This document shows positions 9,353-20,157 of a stretch of 64,000 nucleotides of DNA, piece by piece. Source of the stretch: Thermoplasmatota archaeon. GTDB lineage: Archaea > Thermoplasmatota > Thermoplasmata > Thermoplasmatales > Thermoplasmataceae. The translations under genes were made by a program, and so were the position numbers. The notes beneath the pieces are model-generated. The model saw only the letters and a list, made by a program, of their open reading frames with translations. It did no database searches and had not been told where the DNA came from. Within the stretch, counting starts at the first letter, position 1; each line of letters starts with the position of its first letter. The stretch spans positions 1 to 64,000 of the forward strand of contig JAMCUL010000019.1 of assembly GCA_023381355.1 (NCBI GenBank). The letters run 5' to 3'.

Positions 9353-10336
9353 CTACAGTTCGACTGAAGCCTTCCTGATTCGGTTCATAATGGAAGTGAA
9401 GAATCCCTTCTCTGGCATGCATTCTATTATTCCCCGCTCATATTTAGAAGAATCGAGAGTCCTGAATGAATCATAAAGGGATGATGATATTGCGTATGGA
9501 TCATTGATGCTGCCTAGAATTAACCTGTCTCCCTTTATATCTGCTGCAGTCTCGGCAGTGACTATCGGAAGAACATCATGATGGATGTCGAGGTAGGCAA
9601 GCAGTTGCTCCTTCTCTGCCCTAAAAAGCTGCTTTCCGGGAGAGTAGTGCCGGTACTTCATTCCCGGCGATCTCACCTTATCCGCTGGTCCTGCATATTC
9701 GACAATATCAAAAATGTTGAGCAGATCCTCCCGTGTATATGCCCCAGGCCTCAGAATCGTGCATTTTGTACCCTGTGGGAGGATGACAGTAGATTCTATA
9801 CCTATCCGGCTTTTCTCAGCCCTGTATATGAGGTCCACGCCTGAAAGTTCATCCATGATATGCTCAGCCCTGGTTGCACTTGGCCTCCCGGACATGTTGG
9901 CACTTGGTGCTGCAACACCTTTCCTGCTCAACCTTATGAAGTCCCTGGTGAATGCGCAATCCGGTATCCTGATCCCCACAGTATCGAGACCCGCACTTGC
10001 CACCTGGCTAACGCGGTCGTTTCGCGGCATCACAACCGTGAGTGGCCCCGGCCACAACCCTGACAGTTCGTGAAATTTTTCCACCTGAGATGTGTATGCA
10101 TAATTTCCAGCCTGCTTGATGTCCGAAACATGCACGATCAGGGGGTTATCCTGCTGTCTTCCCTTGATGCGGTATATCTTCCTGCAAGCCTCATCACTTT
10201 CCGCGTCGGCACCAATTCCATAGACAGTCTCCGTTGGAAAGACGACCGTTCCACCTTCCCGGATGATGAGGGCGCCAATGGAGGCTTTTTCTTCATCAAT
10301 GCTGCTGCACTGAACATCGATCAGCTTAAACATCAT
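9353..10336 (-). CDS. Sua5/YciO/YrdC threonylcarbamoyl-AMP synthase
   Basis: 'GGTVVFPTETVYGIGADAESDEACRKIYRIKGRQQDNPLIVHV', 'PSANMSGRPSAT', C-terminal Sua5 linker 'SPGMKYRHYSPG'. Confidence 0.93.
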   Translation of the reverse strand: MMFKLIDVQCSSIDEEKASIGALIIREGGTVVFPTETVYGIGADAESDEACRKIYRIKGRQQDNPLIVHVSDIKQAGNYAYTSQVEKFHELSGLWPGPLTVVMPRNDRVSQVASAGLDTVGIRIPDCAFTRDFIRLSRKGVAAPSANMSGRPSATRAEHIMDELSGVDLIYRAEKSRIGIESTVILPQGTKCTILRPGAYTREDLLNIFDIVEYAGPADKVRSPGMKYRHYSPGKQLFRAEKEQLLAYLDIHHDVLPIVTAETAADIKGDRLILGSINDPYAISSSLYDSFRTLDSSKYERGIIECMPEKGFFTSIMNRIRKASVEL

Positions 10337-10381
10337 ATCACTTTACCGTAATCTTTTATAATTAATCAAATTACAGTTAAT

Positions 10382-12757
10382 ATGAAAGAGATTGAGAGAT
10401 ACGATATCAGATATACAGTAAATGTCAAGGACCTTACCTTCTCCGGGAAGGAAACGATTAAGGGAACTGCCGGTGGAAGTATATGGCTGAATTCAGTGGA
10501 CATGGAAATTCCATGGGTCAGAGTCAACGGGAAAACGGTGGATTTCAAGATTGACAGGAAGGAGGAATTACTCAATGTTGAAGGTGAATTTAATGGAGAA
10601 TTTACACTGGAACTTGAATTCAGTGGCAAGATCTCTGACGGGATGAATGGGATATATTATTCCAGGGAGGATGGATTTTATTTCATATCCACACAGTTCG
10701 AATCAACTGGGGCAAGGTATGCATTCCCGTGTGTTGATCACCCTGCATACAAGGCTGTATTCAAGCTTTCTATGGATATTCCATCGGATTATGATGCAAT
10801 TTCCAACATGCCTGCAGAATCCGTGAAGGATGAAAAGGAAAGAAAGGTAGTGGACTTCATGGAAACACCAAGAATGTCCACGTATCTGCTCTATCTTGGG
10901 GCTGCCAGGTATGATACTATTCATGTTACGCATGACGGGAAGCCGATTTATCTTGCAGGTGCCAAAGGAAAATTCAAGATGTCTGAGGTGCCGGTAGATA
11001 TGGCTGACAAGACACTTGACTTCTATGAAGACTATTTCGGAATCAAGTACCAGCTTCCAAAACTCCACCTCATCGCAGTCCCGGAATTTGCCTTTGGAGC
11101 CATGGAAAACTGGGGAGCAATAACATTCAGGGAGATCGAACTGATGGTTGGAGAGAGCACGAGCTCAGCCATACTGAAGAGGGTTGACGAGGTTATATCC
11201 CACGAGCTTGCGCATCAGTGGTTTGGAGATCTTGTTACAATGAAGTGGTGGGATGATCTCTGGCTGAATGAGAGTTTTGCAACTTTCATGAGTTACAAGG
11301 CCCTTGAGCATAAGCATCCTGAATGGGAAATAATGTCAGAATTCGTGACTGATGAAACAGAACGAGGAATGACGGGAGATTCCCTGAGAAACACGCATCC
11401 GATTCATGTTGATGTGAAAAATCCGGATGAGATATCCCAGATATTTGACGAGATATCCTATTCAAAGGGCGGCAGCATCCTGAGAATGATAGAGGCCTAT
11501 GTGGGCGGCGAACATTTCAGGAACGGGGTTAGGAACTACCTGAAGGATAATAGTTTCTCCAATGCCATAGGAGAAAATTTGTGGAATTCAATAGAGAAGG
11601 TTTCCAGCATGCCGGTTTCGCGCATAATGAATGCCTGGGTGACCATGCCCGGCTATCCACTTATCACTGTTACAACAAGGAAGGATTCCCTGCTCCTGAG
11701 CCAGGAAAGATTCTTCATGGATGGAAGCCCGGATTCAAGCCTGTGGCCAATACCTCTCACCGTGGTTTATGAGGACAGGGTTGAGCCCATCTTGATGGAC
11801 AAGAAAGAGACTGAGATCAAGAAGGATAAATTACTCTATATAAATTATGAGAGGACTGGCTTTTACAGGATATCATATGATGAGGAATCCTTCAGGAAGG
11901 TTACAGAAATCTCAGGGCGGATGGACAAGTTCGCCAAACTTGGCCTTGTTTCAGACGCATCAGCATTCTATCTTTCCGGAAGGACAGGTCTTGATCGGCT
12001 CATAGCAGCAATAAACCTGTTCAAGGATGACGACGATTACATACTGAGAGATGAGATTACAGGAATAATTCTCAACCTTCACAATATCCTTGCAAAGCCT
12101 GAAAAGATTGATGCCGTCGGAAGGGAATATATCAGGAGCCACCTGAAAAAGCTTGGAGAAAAGAAGGAAGGAGAGCCAATAAATGATTCAGTCATAAGAG
12201 GCAGAATGCAGTCTGTCCTTGTTCTAATAGATCCTGCGTTTGCCAGGGAGTTTTCATCAAAATTCAAGAACATAGAAAAAATCAGCCCTGACTCCAGGCA
12301 GGCAGCTGCCTATGCATATGCGATTGCTGAAAATGACCTTGATGGAATGCTTAACAAACTGAACACGTTGAAGGCCGATGAGGACAAGGTGAAGATAATT
12401 TCAGCAACTGGATATCTCAACGGAAACGATAAACTGGAAAGAGTCTGGAAACTTATTGAGGAGGGGAAGATAAAGAAGCAGGATTCTTTCAGGTTCATCA
12501 GTAGCGCATCAATCAATGTCAGGAACCGTGCATATATTGCTGAAAACATGGAGAAACTCATCACTGCCATTGACAGGTTTTTCGCAGGCACAGGCTACAC
12601 TTCCAGGTTCCTTGAGATGATGATACCTTATGTTGGTCTTTCTGATGAGAAGGAGGTTACAGAGTTCATAAGCAAGCACTCGAGGGATGACTGGGACAAA
12701 GGCGTGAAGAAGGGCCTTGAGTACCTTAACATATACAGGGAACTCAATAAGCAATGA
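10382..12757 (+). CDS. M1 family aminopeptidase (tricorn protease interacting factor F2/F3-like)
   Basis: 'FGAMENWGAI', 'HELAHQWFGDLVTMKWWDDLWLNESFA'. Confidence 0.94.
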   Translation: MKEIERYDIRYTVNVKDLTFSGKETIKGTAGGSIWLNSVDMEIPWVRVNGKTVDFKIDRKEELLNVEGEFNGEFTLELEFSGKISDGMNGIYYSREDGFYFISTQFESTGARYAFPCVDHPAYKAVFKLSMDIPSDYDAISNMPAESVKDEKERKVVDFMETPRMSTYLLYLGAARYDTIHVTHDGKPIYLAGAKGKFKMSEVPVDMADKTLDFYEDYFGIKYQLPKLHLIAVPEFAFGAMENWGAITFREIELMVGESTSSAILKRVDEVISHELAHQWFGDLVTMKWWDDLWLNESFATFMSYKALEHKHPEWEIMSEFVTDETERGMTGDSLRNTHPIHVDVKNPDEISQIFDEISYSKGGSILRMIEAYVGGEHFRNGVRNYLKDNSFSNAIGENLWNSIEKVSSMPVSRIMNAWVTMPGYPLITVTTRKDSLLLSQERFFMDGSPDSSLWPIPLTVVYEDRVEPILMDKKETEIKKDKLLYINYERTGFYRISYDEESFRKVTEISGRMDKFAKLGLVSDASAFYLSGRTGLDRLIAAINLFKDDDDYILRDEITGIILNLHNILAKPEKIDAVGREYIRSHLKKLGEKKEGEPINDSVIRGRMQSVLVLIDPAFAREFSSKFKNIEKISPDSRQAAAYAYAIAENDLDGMLNKLNTLKADEDKVKIISATGYLNGNDKLERVWKLIEEGKIKKQDSFRFISSASINVRNRAYIAENMEKLITAIDRFFAGTGYTSRFLEMMIPYVGLSDEKEVTEFISKHSRDDWDKGVKKGLEYLNIYRELNKQ

Positions 12758-12852
12758 GGACAGTTTAACACATCAACATCCTGCAGGTGCTGGATATTGA
12801 CCTGTCCAAAACCTCAACATTTTTAATATACCGGTCATGATGAGAGCATGTA

Positions 12853-13770
12853 ATGACTGCCAATAATAGAAAAAAGTACATAAGTGGACTTGCCCAGATC
12901 AATTTCAGGGTCCCATTTTCCTATACTCATACGGAAGCATCTGAGATGTACCGTAAATCGGAAGGTGTCTTAGGGCAGCAAACAGACACAATAAATTATG
13001 AGGACTGCGTATCCGGCATGTCCAGGATACCTGAAAATTCAGTTGATCTCATCATAGCTGATCCCCCGTTTGGGATCGGATTCAATGGAAAGAAAAGCAA
13101 CTACAACAGAAGGGGTGACCTTGTGAGGAATGGCTACGTGGAGGCACGTGGATCCTATGGAGATTTCAGCGAGAAGTGGATAGGATCCATTTACCGGATA
13201 CTGAAGCCCTCAGGGTCCGCCTACATTCTTTCAGGGTGGAATAACCTTGGAGACATCCTGAATTCCCTGTCCCGATCAGGTCTCACACTAATGAACCACA
13301 TAATCTGGAAATATCAGTTTGGTGTTTATACGAAGAGAAGGTTTGTAACATCCCACTACCATATCCTTTTTGCAGTAAAGGATCCAGGGAGATACTTCTT
13401 CAACAGGTATGAGTTCTATCCACAGGATGTGTGGGAAATCCGGAGGGAATATGACAGGGGGAAGGAGAAGAATGGCACCAAGCTTCCCTGTGATCTGGTC
13501 GAGAGGATGATCAATTTCTCGTCAAGACCGGGGGACATAGTGCTTGACCCCTTCATGGGAAACGGGACGACTGCAATTTGCGCAAAACGCCTGTTCAGGA
13601 GATACTGCGGCTTCGAGATAAACAGGGAGATGATGGTTCTTCATGAGTCAAAACTCAGATCGACCTTACCTGGAGAGGCCTATTGCAATCTAAACGATAT
13701 GAGGCCATCCATCGAAGAAATCATAAAAAAATATCCTCACCTGAAAAAGATACTGGAAAATGGTGGATGA
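12853..13770 (+). CDS. Site-specific DNA methyltransferase (beta-type N4-cytosine/N6-adenine), orphan
   Basis: 'DLIIADPPFGIGFNG' (motif IV) precedes 'GDIVLDPFMGNGTTAICAKRL' (motif I). Confidence 0.9.
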   Translation: MTANNRKKYISGLAQINFRVPFSYTHTEASEMYRKSEGVLGQQTDTINYEDCVSGMSRIPENSVDLIIADPPFGIGFNGKKSNYNRRGDLVRNGYVEARGSYGDFSEKWIGSIYRILKPSGSAYILSGWNNLGDILNSLSRSGLTLMNHIIWKYQFGVYTKRRFVTSHYHILFAVKDPGRYFFNRYEFYPQDVWEIRREYDRGKEKNGTKLPCDLVERMINFSSRPGDIVLDPFMGNGTTAICAKRLFRRYCGFEINREMMVLHESKLRSTLPGEAYCNLNDMRPSIEEIIKKYPHLKKILENGG

Positions 13771-13803
13771 AAATCACCCGGATTGTGCAGTTATTTGGTG
13801 AAA

Positions 13804-14910
13804 TTACTCTTTTCCTGATTCCTTCTTGACCCTTCTCTCGTAAGTCTCAAAAATATCAGACATTACCCTGCCTGCATTCCATCCTGAGCTGCTTTCAGTA
13901 AGGTTTGTTTTCCTGGCCAGAAGCCTTGTCCTGATAGAGTACTTGATCCTGCCCTCATCACTGTGGTACTTTATGACATGTATGTTGAGGGATGCCCCCT
14001 TGAGATTCAGTATCCTTGAAAATCTCGGGACAAACTTATCTGCCATGGAATATATTGTCTCGTACAGATCAGTATCTCCCGACGATAATCCTGAAATGTT
14101 GATCAGTAGGCCCTCAGTTTCCTCCCCGGACGATATGATGCTGATGATATCATCTATGGTGATGACACCAGTCAGTCTCATTCCCTTGTTGCATACAGGT
14201 AGGGAATGGAGATGGTTCCTTACCATTAAATCGCATGATGTTGTAAGATTATCATCCTCATAAGAGAAGATGGGTGCATCCATGAGGGATTTTACAGAGA
14301 TGTCCATCCGTTCCTTCTGGCTGAAATCTCCGCTTCCCATCTGCTCCTTGCTCACTATGTCATAATTTGCAACATCCTCAAGCCTGACTATGCCCTGGAT
14401 TTTCTGATCCTTGTCCACAACAGGTGATATGTCCGTGTCGTGTTCCCTTATTTTTTCAAGGGCTTCCTCCACCCCACTTTCCAGATCAACACTGAACGGT
14501 TCGTTCATTATGTCCTGAGCCTGGAACTGCTCAACCTCATCAAAATCTGAAATATTCTTGATTATGTCGGTTCTTGAAACAAGCCCAACAAGCTTATCCT
14601 TTTCAAGTACGGGTACTGCCCCAAGCGAGGTATCCTTCAGGAGGTCAATTGCGTCCTTGATAGTATTTTTCCTGTTCAGCACTGGAGGATTCATGGCAAA
14701 GTTCCTTACCTTTGAGTTCAGGTGAAGGCTCTTCCTTCTCAAAAGTTCCCTGTAACTTATCATCCCTGAATATTTGCCCCTTGATTGTATTGGCAGCTGG
14801 GCTATTGATTTCTCCCTCATCCTGTTCATCGCAAATGACACTGTCTCTTCCTCATCGATTGCCAGCGGGCTTGAAGTCATAATCTCTTCTACAGATTTCA
14901 TATTTTTCAC
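13804..14910 (-). CDS. Protein with four CBS domains
   Basis: Repeated CBS signatures 'VEEIMTSSPLAIDEEETVSFAMNRM', 'AVPVLEKDKLVGLVSRTDII', 'DISPVVDKDQKIQGIVRLEDV', 'SLPVCNKGMRLTGVITIDDII'. Confidence 0.88.
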   Translation of the reverse strand: MKNMKSVEEIMTSSPLAIDEEETVSFAMNRMREKSIAQLPIQSRGKYSGMISYRELLRRKSLHLNSKVRNFAMNPPVLNRKNTIKDAIDLLKDTSLGAVPVLEKDKLVGLVSRTDIIKNISDFDEVEQFQAQDIMNEPFSVDLESGVEEALEKIREHDTDISPVVDKDQKIQGIVRLEDVANYDIVSKEQMGSGDFSQKERMDISVKSLMDAPIFSYEDDNLTTSCDLMVRNHLHSLPVCNKGMRLTGVITIDDIISIISSGEETEGLLINISGLSSGDTDLYETIYSMADKFVPRFSRILNLKGASLNIHVIKYHSDEGRIKYSIRTRLLARKTNLTESSSGWNAGRVMSDIFETYERRVKKESGKE

Positions 14911-16076
14911 CTACAGTATTTTACACCGGTATTTCTCAGTATCTCAGTAACATCCTTCCTGACGTCCTTTCCCTTTATTGCGTCAGACATTACCTGTCCA
15001 AGTTTCATCATATCTGTCAGGCCAAGTCGTGTAATTTCGGATGTCCCGATTCTCCCTTCAGTATCAACAATTATATTGTTGTTTCCAAGCTTTTTGCTGA
15101 TTTCCCTGAAGTCCCCATATTTCTCCCTGTTGTCACTGGACAGTATGACCTGATGGGATTCTGTATACCAGGGAGCATATTTTACACTTATGCCTGAATC
15201 CTGAAGTGCCCTCGCCAGGTTTGCAGAGTTAGATACAACCCATGATGCATATGTTTCTCCGAACTGTATCAGATCCTGCGCCGCTATTCCCAGGGCAGCT
15301 ATATGGTTTGGATGGTAGTTATCAAATGTCTTCCAGACAGTGTTTTCCTGGATGTGAGTGAAGAAATCCCCATCATTGGTCAGAATGATTCCTCCCTGTG
15401 GACCGAAGAAGGTCTTGTGGGTGGAACCATAGAGAACGTCTGATAAAGCCATTGCATCAGGCTGGAATTTCTTGCCGGCAATGAGACCCATCGGGTGAGA
15501 TCCATCGTACAGCACCTTCGCTCCGCACGAATCCGCAATTTCCCTGATCCTCTTTAAATCATAATGTTTCACGAGGAAAGACTGGCCCAAAACAATGGCC
15601 TGTGGCTTCACCTCCTTAGCCTTTGCCTCAAATTCGTCGTAGATAATTTCCTGTGTTTCCCCATTATATGGTATCGGCTCATACTTCATTGAGTACAAAT
15701 CGGGGAGATAGGGCTGCATGTACCCGGTATACCCCCCATATTCTTCGGGTATAGCCATCAGTGTCCCTCCCTTTTTGACTGAGGAGAGAATGCATATCTC
15801 GGCAGCAATATGACCACCGGTTGGCCTGATTTCGGCAAATTTTGACTTGAACAGGGCCTTCACGGAGACCTCAGATTCTGTATATATTTCCTCGATTTTA
15901 TCGGTACCGCCGTATGCATTATGGCCATCCGGCATTATATGGGAATAACGGGCTGCGAGATCTGACCCAAGTGCCATCCTGACATGGGAGCAGATGAAGT
16001 TTTCGGAAGCCTGCAAATTCAAAACGTTTCTCCTGTACCTTTCATATCTGTCCACAATATCAACCATTGGTGCCAT
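14907..16076 (-). CDS. glyA: Serine hydroxymethyltransferase family protein
   Basis: 'NLQASENFICSHVR', 'GSTHKTFFGPQGGIILTND' PLP-lysine region; short archaeal form. Confidence 0.82.
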   Translation of the reverse strand: MAPMVDIVDRYERYRRNVLNLQASENFICSHVRMALGSDLAARYSHIMPDGHNAYGGTDKIEEIYTESEVSVKALFKSKFAEIRPTGGHIAAEICILSSVKKGGTLMAIPEEYGGYTGYMQPYLPDLYSMKYEPIPYNGETQEIIYDEFEAKAKEVKPQAIVLGQSFLVKHYDLKRIREIADSCGAKVLYDGSHPMGLIAGKKFQPDAMALSDVLYGSTHKTFFGPQGGIILTNDGDFFTHIQENTVWKTFDNYHPNHIAALGIAAQDLIQFGETYASWVVSNSANLARALQDSGISVKYAPWYTESHQVILSSDNREKYGDFREISKKLGNNNIIVDTEGRIGTSEITRLGLTDMMKLGQVMSDAIKGKDVRKDVTEILRNTGVKYCR

Positions 16077-16203
16077 ACTTTCTCACCTGTGTAATCACAT
16101 GATGTGTATTATAATAATTCTATTGAAGTATAAAGTATATCTAATTGAAGGGGATAGAAATATGATATCTGGTTATTAATTGCCTCATGGCCCTGAGGGA
16201 GAA

Positions 16204-17499
16204 TCAATAATCTATGGACGTGTTGTATGTTTCAACACCATAGAAGTACCAGAATATCGATACTGCAAGCCCTGCTCCCCAGAGGCCAGCGTTCACCAGC
16301 AGGAAATCAGTCAGGTTCATTGATGATGTCAGGTATGTGAATATCGGATAGGCAACCATTGGCCACAGTCTCACGAGTCCTATGGAACTTGACCTGTATC
16401 TTGTGCTGAAAAGCTCCGGCTCAAGCACAGATCTTGATGCCCATGCAAACTCACTCATGAACATGTTGGCGAACAGGAGGGGGAGGAATATGAGCATATC
16501 CTGGAGATAGGGAAGCAGTACGATTATAATCACCATGGTTATGGTACCGAGCATGAATGAGTATAATGTGTAATCCTTCCTCTTCCCTGATACCAGTGGC
16601 GCTGCAAAAAAGCCCGCAACCGATGCACCTATAAGTGCAACCAGGATTATGAGGTCGTCCTCGGAACTGCTCGGGAACTCAATTGGAGCAATCACATACG
16701 CCATAAGCCCGAATGTGAGGTACTGGGAAACACCGATTATTCCAAGGAATATATAGGAAGATATGAACGGCGGATGTATCTTCCGTTCCCCGGACGTTTC
16801 ATTGAAGAACTCATTTTCACCTGCCTCAGGCCAATCACTGTCTGGTTGACCTCCCAGGAATGGATCAGGGTGGCTTGATTCTACCGGATCCATTTTTTCC
16901 CGGGAGCTGATCCTGTCCGCCTTCATCCATATCTGAGATTCCTGCAGCCAGATTCTTGCAACAAGAATGAACGTGATAACCACAAGGGAGGAAACCAGCA
17001 GAATTATTCTATCCTCGGCATTGTCTGTGACTATGAAAAATAGACCTGCTGTTAATGCACTACCTATATTATTGAAATTTGTTATCAGTGTAAGCCACAC
17101 TGGCCTCTTCCGTGCACTTATCTCCTCGGAGATGAGGGAAAGCGATGAGGGTTCCTCGCCTCCCACACCAAATTCTGCCATTATCAGGCCAATTGCAAGG
17201 TACAGTACGCTGTAGCTCATGCTTATCACAATTATACCCACTGTATACAGGATCATTGTAAAGGTAAACACCGTCCTTCTTCCGAACTTGTCCGCAAGGA
17301 ACCCCATGATCACATTGCCAGCAGGCACAGTAACCGGCCCGACAAGCAGGAAGAAGACCTTATAATTGTGACTCAGGTTGCCTATTATGGAACCTGATGC
17401 AACAAGTGGACCCAGTGTTGCAATGATCCCCCAGAATCCAAATGAGAGCGATGTGGAAACCGCAAGACTACCCTTATTGACAGCCATTGTACCGACCAT
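16204..17499 (-). CDS. MFS transporter, predicted thiamine or thiamine-precursor transporter (TPP-riboswitch controlled)
   Basis: MFS hydrophobicity and 'GFLADKFGRRTVF' motif; TPP riboswitch directly upstream in the leader. Confidence 0.85.
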   Translation of the reverse strand: MVGTMAVNKGSLAVSTSLSFGFWGIIATLGPLVASGSIIGNLSHNYKVFFLLVGPVTVPAGNVIMGFLADKFGRRTVFTFTMILYTVGIIVISMSYSVLYLAIGLIMAEFGVGGEEPSSLSLISEEISARKRPVWLTLITNFNNIGSALTAGLFFIVTDNAEDRIILLVSSLVVITFILVARIWLQESQIWMKADRISSREKMDPVESSHPDPFLGGQPDSDWPEAGENEFFNETSGERKIHPPFISSYIFLGIIGVSQYLTFGLMAYVIAPIEFPSSSEDDLIILVALIGASVAGFFAAPLVSGKRKDYTLYSFMLGTITMVIIIVLLPYLQDMLIFLPLLFANMFMSEFAWASRSVLEPELFSTRYRSSSIGLVRLWPMVAYPIFTYLTSSMNLTDFLLVNAGLWGAGLAVSIFWYFYGVETYNTSIDY

Positions 17500-17560
17500 T
17501 TTTAAAAATAAACACTATGACTGGCAGATTCTTTCCTGTTTTTTGTACACAATATACCAT

Positions 17561-17641
17561 TTCATCCCTCCGCCGGCATTACCCGGATCAGGTTCAAAGG
17601 GTCGATCCAACGGATCCTCTCAGCCTTTCAGCTCCCCTGAA
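17561..17641 (-). promoter_or_regulatory. TPP riboswitch (THI element)
   Basis: Reverse complement reads TTCAGGGGAGCTGAAAGGCTGAGAGGATCCGTTGGATCGACCCTTTGAACCTGATCCGGGTAATGCCGGCGGAGGGATGAA: contains GGGGAGC, GCTGAGA, CCCTTTGAACCTGATC-GG-TAATGCCGGCG-AGGGA and a closing P1 TTCA/TGAA. Confidence 0.96.
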
Positions 17642-17784
17642 CTGATGCCATATCGATATGAAAGCAATAAACTTTTTCGGATAACTTATTGGCTACATTC
17701 TTTAATGTCGCGTGGGAACTCCTGTAATTCTAATATCCGAAAAACAATGGAATGTATTTTAATCCTGAATAACATGTAAAGGCA

Positions 17785-20148
17785 ATGCAAATAAAGATGA
17801 GGATAATTGCAGCCTCATACCGTCTTGACGATATCCGGATTGAACTGTTTGGCAGGCTTGATGATGGGAGATCCGTGACGGTTTTATGTGGTGGCTTTGA
17901 CCCTTATTTCGATGTGATTGAACCATCTGAGGCAGAGATCAGGGGCATAAAGAATAACCAGGAATTCAAGAGGGTAGAAGACAAGAAATTATGGTATGAC
18001 GGGCAGGAGAGGAGTGTAAAGCGGATATACATAACACACCCGTACAAGGTTCCCGAGATAAGGAAGCTGTTTGTCTCGCGAATTGCTGCTGCAGATATTC
18101 CCTTCCATCACAGATTCATTTACGATCACGATCTGGGTTCCTGCATACAGGTTGATGGCAGGGAAATAGACAGGCCACAGTATTCAACAGATATTGTAAT
18201 GGAGACCACGTGGGACGGGATCAGGAATACTGAGGACTTCAATCCCCCTGTACGAATCCTGAGCTTTGATATTGAAAATGCCTTTCCTCCGGAAAATGGG
18301 GAGGAATATGGCAGGATCATCATAATAGGATATTCCATTTCAAACAGCAGGAATGGAGGTGTCGAAAAGGGATGCCTCACCGGAACTGAGGAGGAAGTAC
18401 TGCGGGGCTTCAATGCTCTTGTATACAGTTCTGACCCGGATATCCTCATCGGCTACAATATTGACGGGTATGATCTTCCTGTAATCGAATACAGGATGAC
18501 AAGATACAACATGACGCTTGATATAGGCAGGGACAGGAGCAGGGGAAGGAGGATCAACGGGCAGTTCTGGAGAACCAGGGGCCGGATTATCAGTGATGTC
18601 TGGTGGAATGTGAAGAAATACCTTCACCCCAAGCATGAAACCCTGAATTACGTTGCCCAGGAGCTGCTGGGGGAAGGCAAGGATGATGTTGACAGGCTGA
18701 GAATTGTTGAGGAATATGAAAAGAGGCCAGATGATGTTATAAATTACTGCATCAAGGATGCTGACCTGACAAGGCAGATCATGGAAAAGATGAGGGTTGT
18801 TGAAAGGAATATGTTCATGTCAACAGTAACAAAACTGCCACTGGAGGATACCACGAATGGAGGTACGAGCAATTACGTTGATTCACTTCTTATAAGACTG
18901 GCGGACAGGAGGGGTATTGCAGTTCCAATGACAGCATCGTCAAACCTGAAGGACAGGGCCATTGAGGGTGGGCATGTTGAATCAATTGGAGCAGGACTCT
19001 ATGATATGGTTGTTGTCCTTGACTTCAAGAGCATGTACCCCTCGATGATCATGAAGTATAATATCTGCTTCTCCACGCTGAGCCCACATGGCACAATTGT
19101 TTCACCTACCGGTGCGAGATTCCTTGACCCTTCCATCAAGAAGGGGATCATCCCCGAATTGCTAAAAAACCTCATGGACAGGAGGGACGAGGTCAAGAAA
19201 GCAATGAGAAATGCCTCGGGAGATCAGAAGACATACCTTGACGGAGTCCAGAATGCACTCAAGATATTGATGAATACATTTTACGGTGTGCTGGCGTCTG
19301 CTTTCTACAGATTCACAAATCCCGAGCTTGGGGCTTCAGTAACTGCCTTCGCCAGGGAAACAATCCTGAAACTTATTGATGACCTCAAGCATAACGGATA
19401 CAGGGTCATATACGGGGATACGGACAGTGTTTTCATAGAATCAGGGAAGACCAATGTGCATGATGCAATTGCACTTGGAAAATCCCTATCAGAGGATATT
19501 TCCAGGAGACTACAGGTAATAATCGAATTCGAGAAGATCATGGATCCATTCTTCTCCCATGGAGCAAAGAAGAGATATGTCGGTACAATCGTATACCCTG
19601 AGCAGGATAAGGGACAGATGCTGGTGAGGGGATATGAGGTCAGGAGGACTGATTCCTTTGATCTTCAGAGCGAGGCATTGCAGACAGTCTTCAACTACCT
19701 CATGGAGAAGGATATAGACGGGGCGAGAAAATATTCTGAGGATATTGTGAGGAGGCTCATCGACGGCGACAGGTCACTTGGAATAGAGAAACTTGTAATT
19801 TCTAGATCGGTGAAGGATGAGGATTCATATGCAAATGCGAACTCACTTGCCAATGTGAGGGCGGCAAGGAAACTGCAGGAAAGAGGTGAAAGGTTCATAC
19901 CGGGAATGAAGGTGTCATGGATTGTTACAGACAGTTCAGTGACCCCACAGGAGGTGGAACCTTACATTGATGGCGAGAAATTCGGGTTCGAACCTGACTG
20001 GAACTACTATGCGAGGAGGGTTGAGGAGACGGTTAACAGGGTTCTTGAAAGCCTTGGTACTCCGCTCAATCTAACATCAGCAAAAAGGACACAGAAAAAG
20101 AAGTCGGGTTCCGGCAATGGAAGCAGTACACTTGACAGTTACTTCTGA
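17785..20148 (+). CDS. polB: DNA polymerase family B (archaeal PolB)
   Basis: Exo I 'LSFDIENAF', 'DFKSMYPSMIMKYNICFSTL', 'VIYGDTDSVFIES'. Confidence 0.96.
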   Translation: MQIKMRIIAASYRLDDIRIELFGRLDDGRSVTVLCGGFDPYFDVIEPSEAEIRGIKNNQEFKRVEDKKLWYDGQERSVKRIYITHPYKVPEIRKLFVSRIAAADIPFHHRFIYDHDLGSCIQVDGREIDRPQYSTDIVMETTWDGIRNTEDFNPPVRILSFDIENAFPPENGEEYGRIIIIGYSISNSRNGGVEKGCLTGTEEEVLRGFNALVYSSDPDILIGYNIDGYDLPVIEYRMTRYNMTLDIGRDRSRGRRINGQFWRTRGRIISDVWWNVKKYLHPKHETLNYVAQELLGEGKDDVDRLRIVEEYEKRPDDVINYCIKDADLTRQIMEKMRVVERNMFMSTVTKLPLEDTTNGGTSNYVDSLLIRLADRRGIAVPMTASSNLKDRAIEGGHVESIGAGLYDMVVVLDFKSMYPSMIMKYNICFSTLSPHGTIVSPTGARFLDPSIKKGIIPELLKNLMDRRDEVKKAMRNASGDQKTYLDGVQNALKILMNTFYGVLASAFYRFTNPELGASVTAFARETILKLIDDLKHNGYRVIYGDTDSVFIESGKTNVHDAIALGKSLSEDISRRLQVIIEFEKIMDPFFSHGAKKRYVGTIVYPEQDKGQMLVRGYEVRRTDSFDLQSEALQTVFNYLMEKDIDGARKYSEDIVRRLIDGDRSLGIEKLVISRSVKDEDSYANANSLANVRAARKLQERGERFIPGMKVSWIVTDSSVTPQEVEPYIDGEKFGFEPDWNYYARRVEETVNRVLESLGTPLNLTSAKRTQKKKSGSGNGSSTLDSYF

Positions 20149-20157
20149 GGTGGTAAT

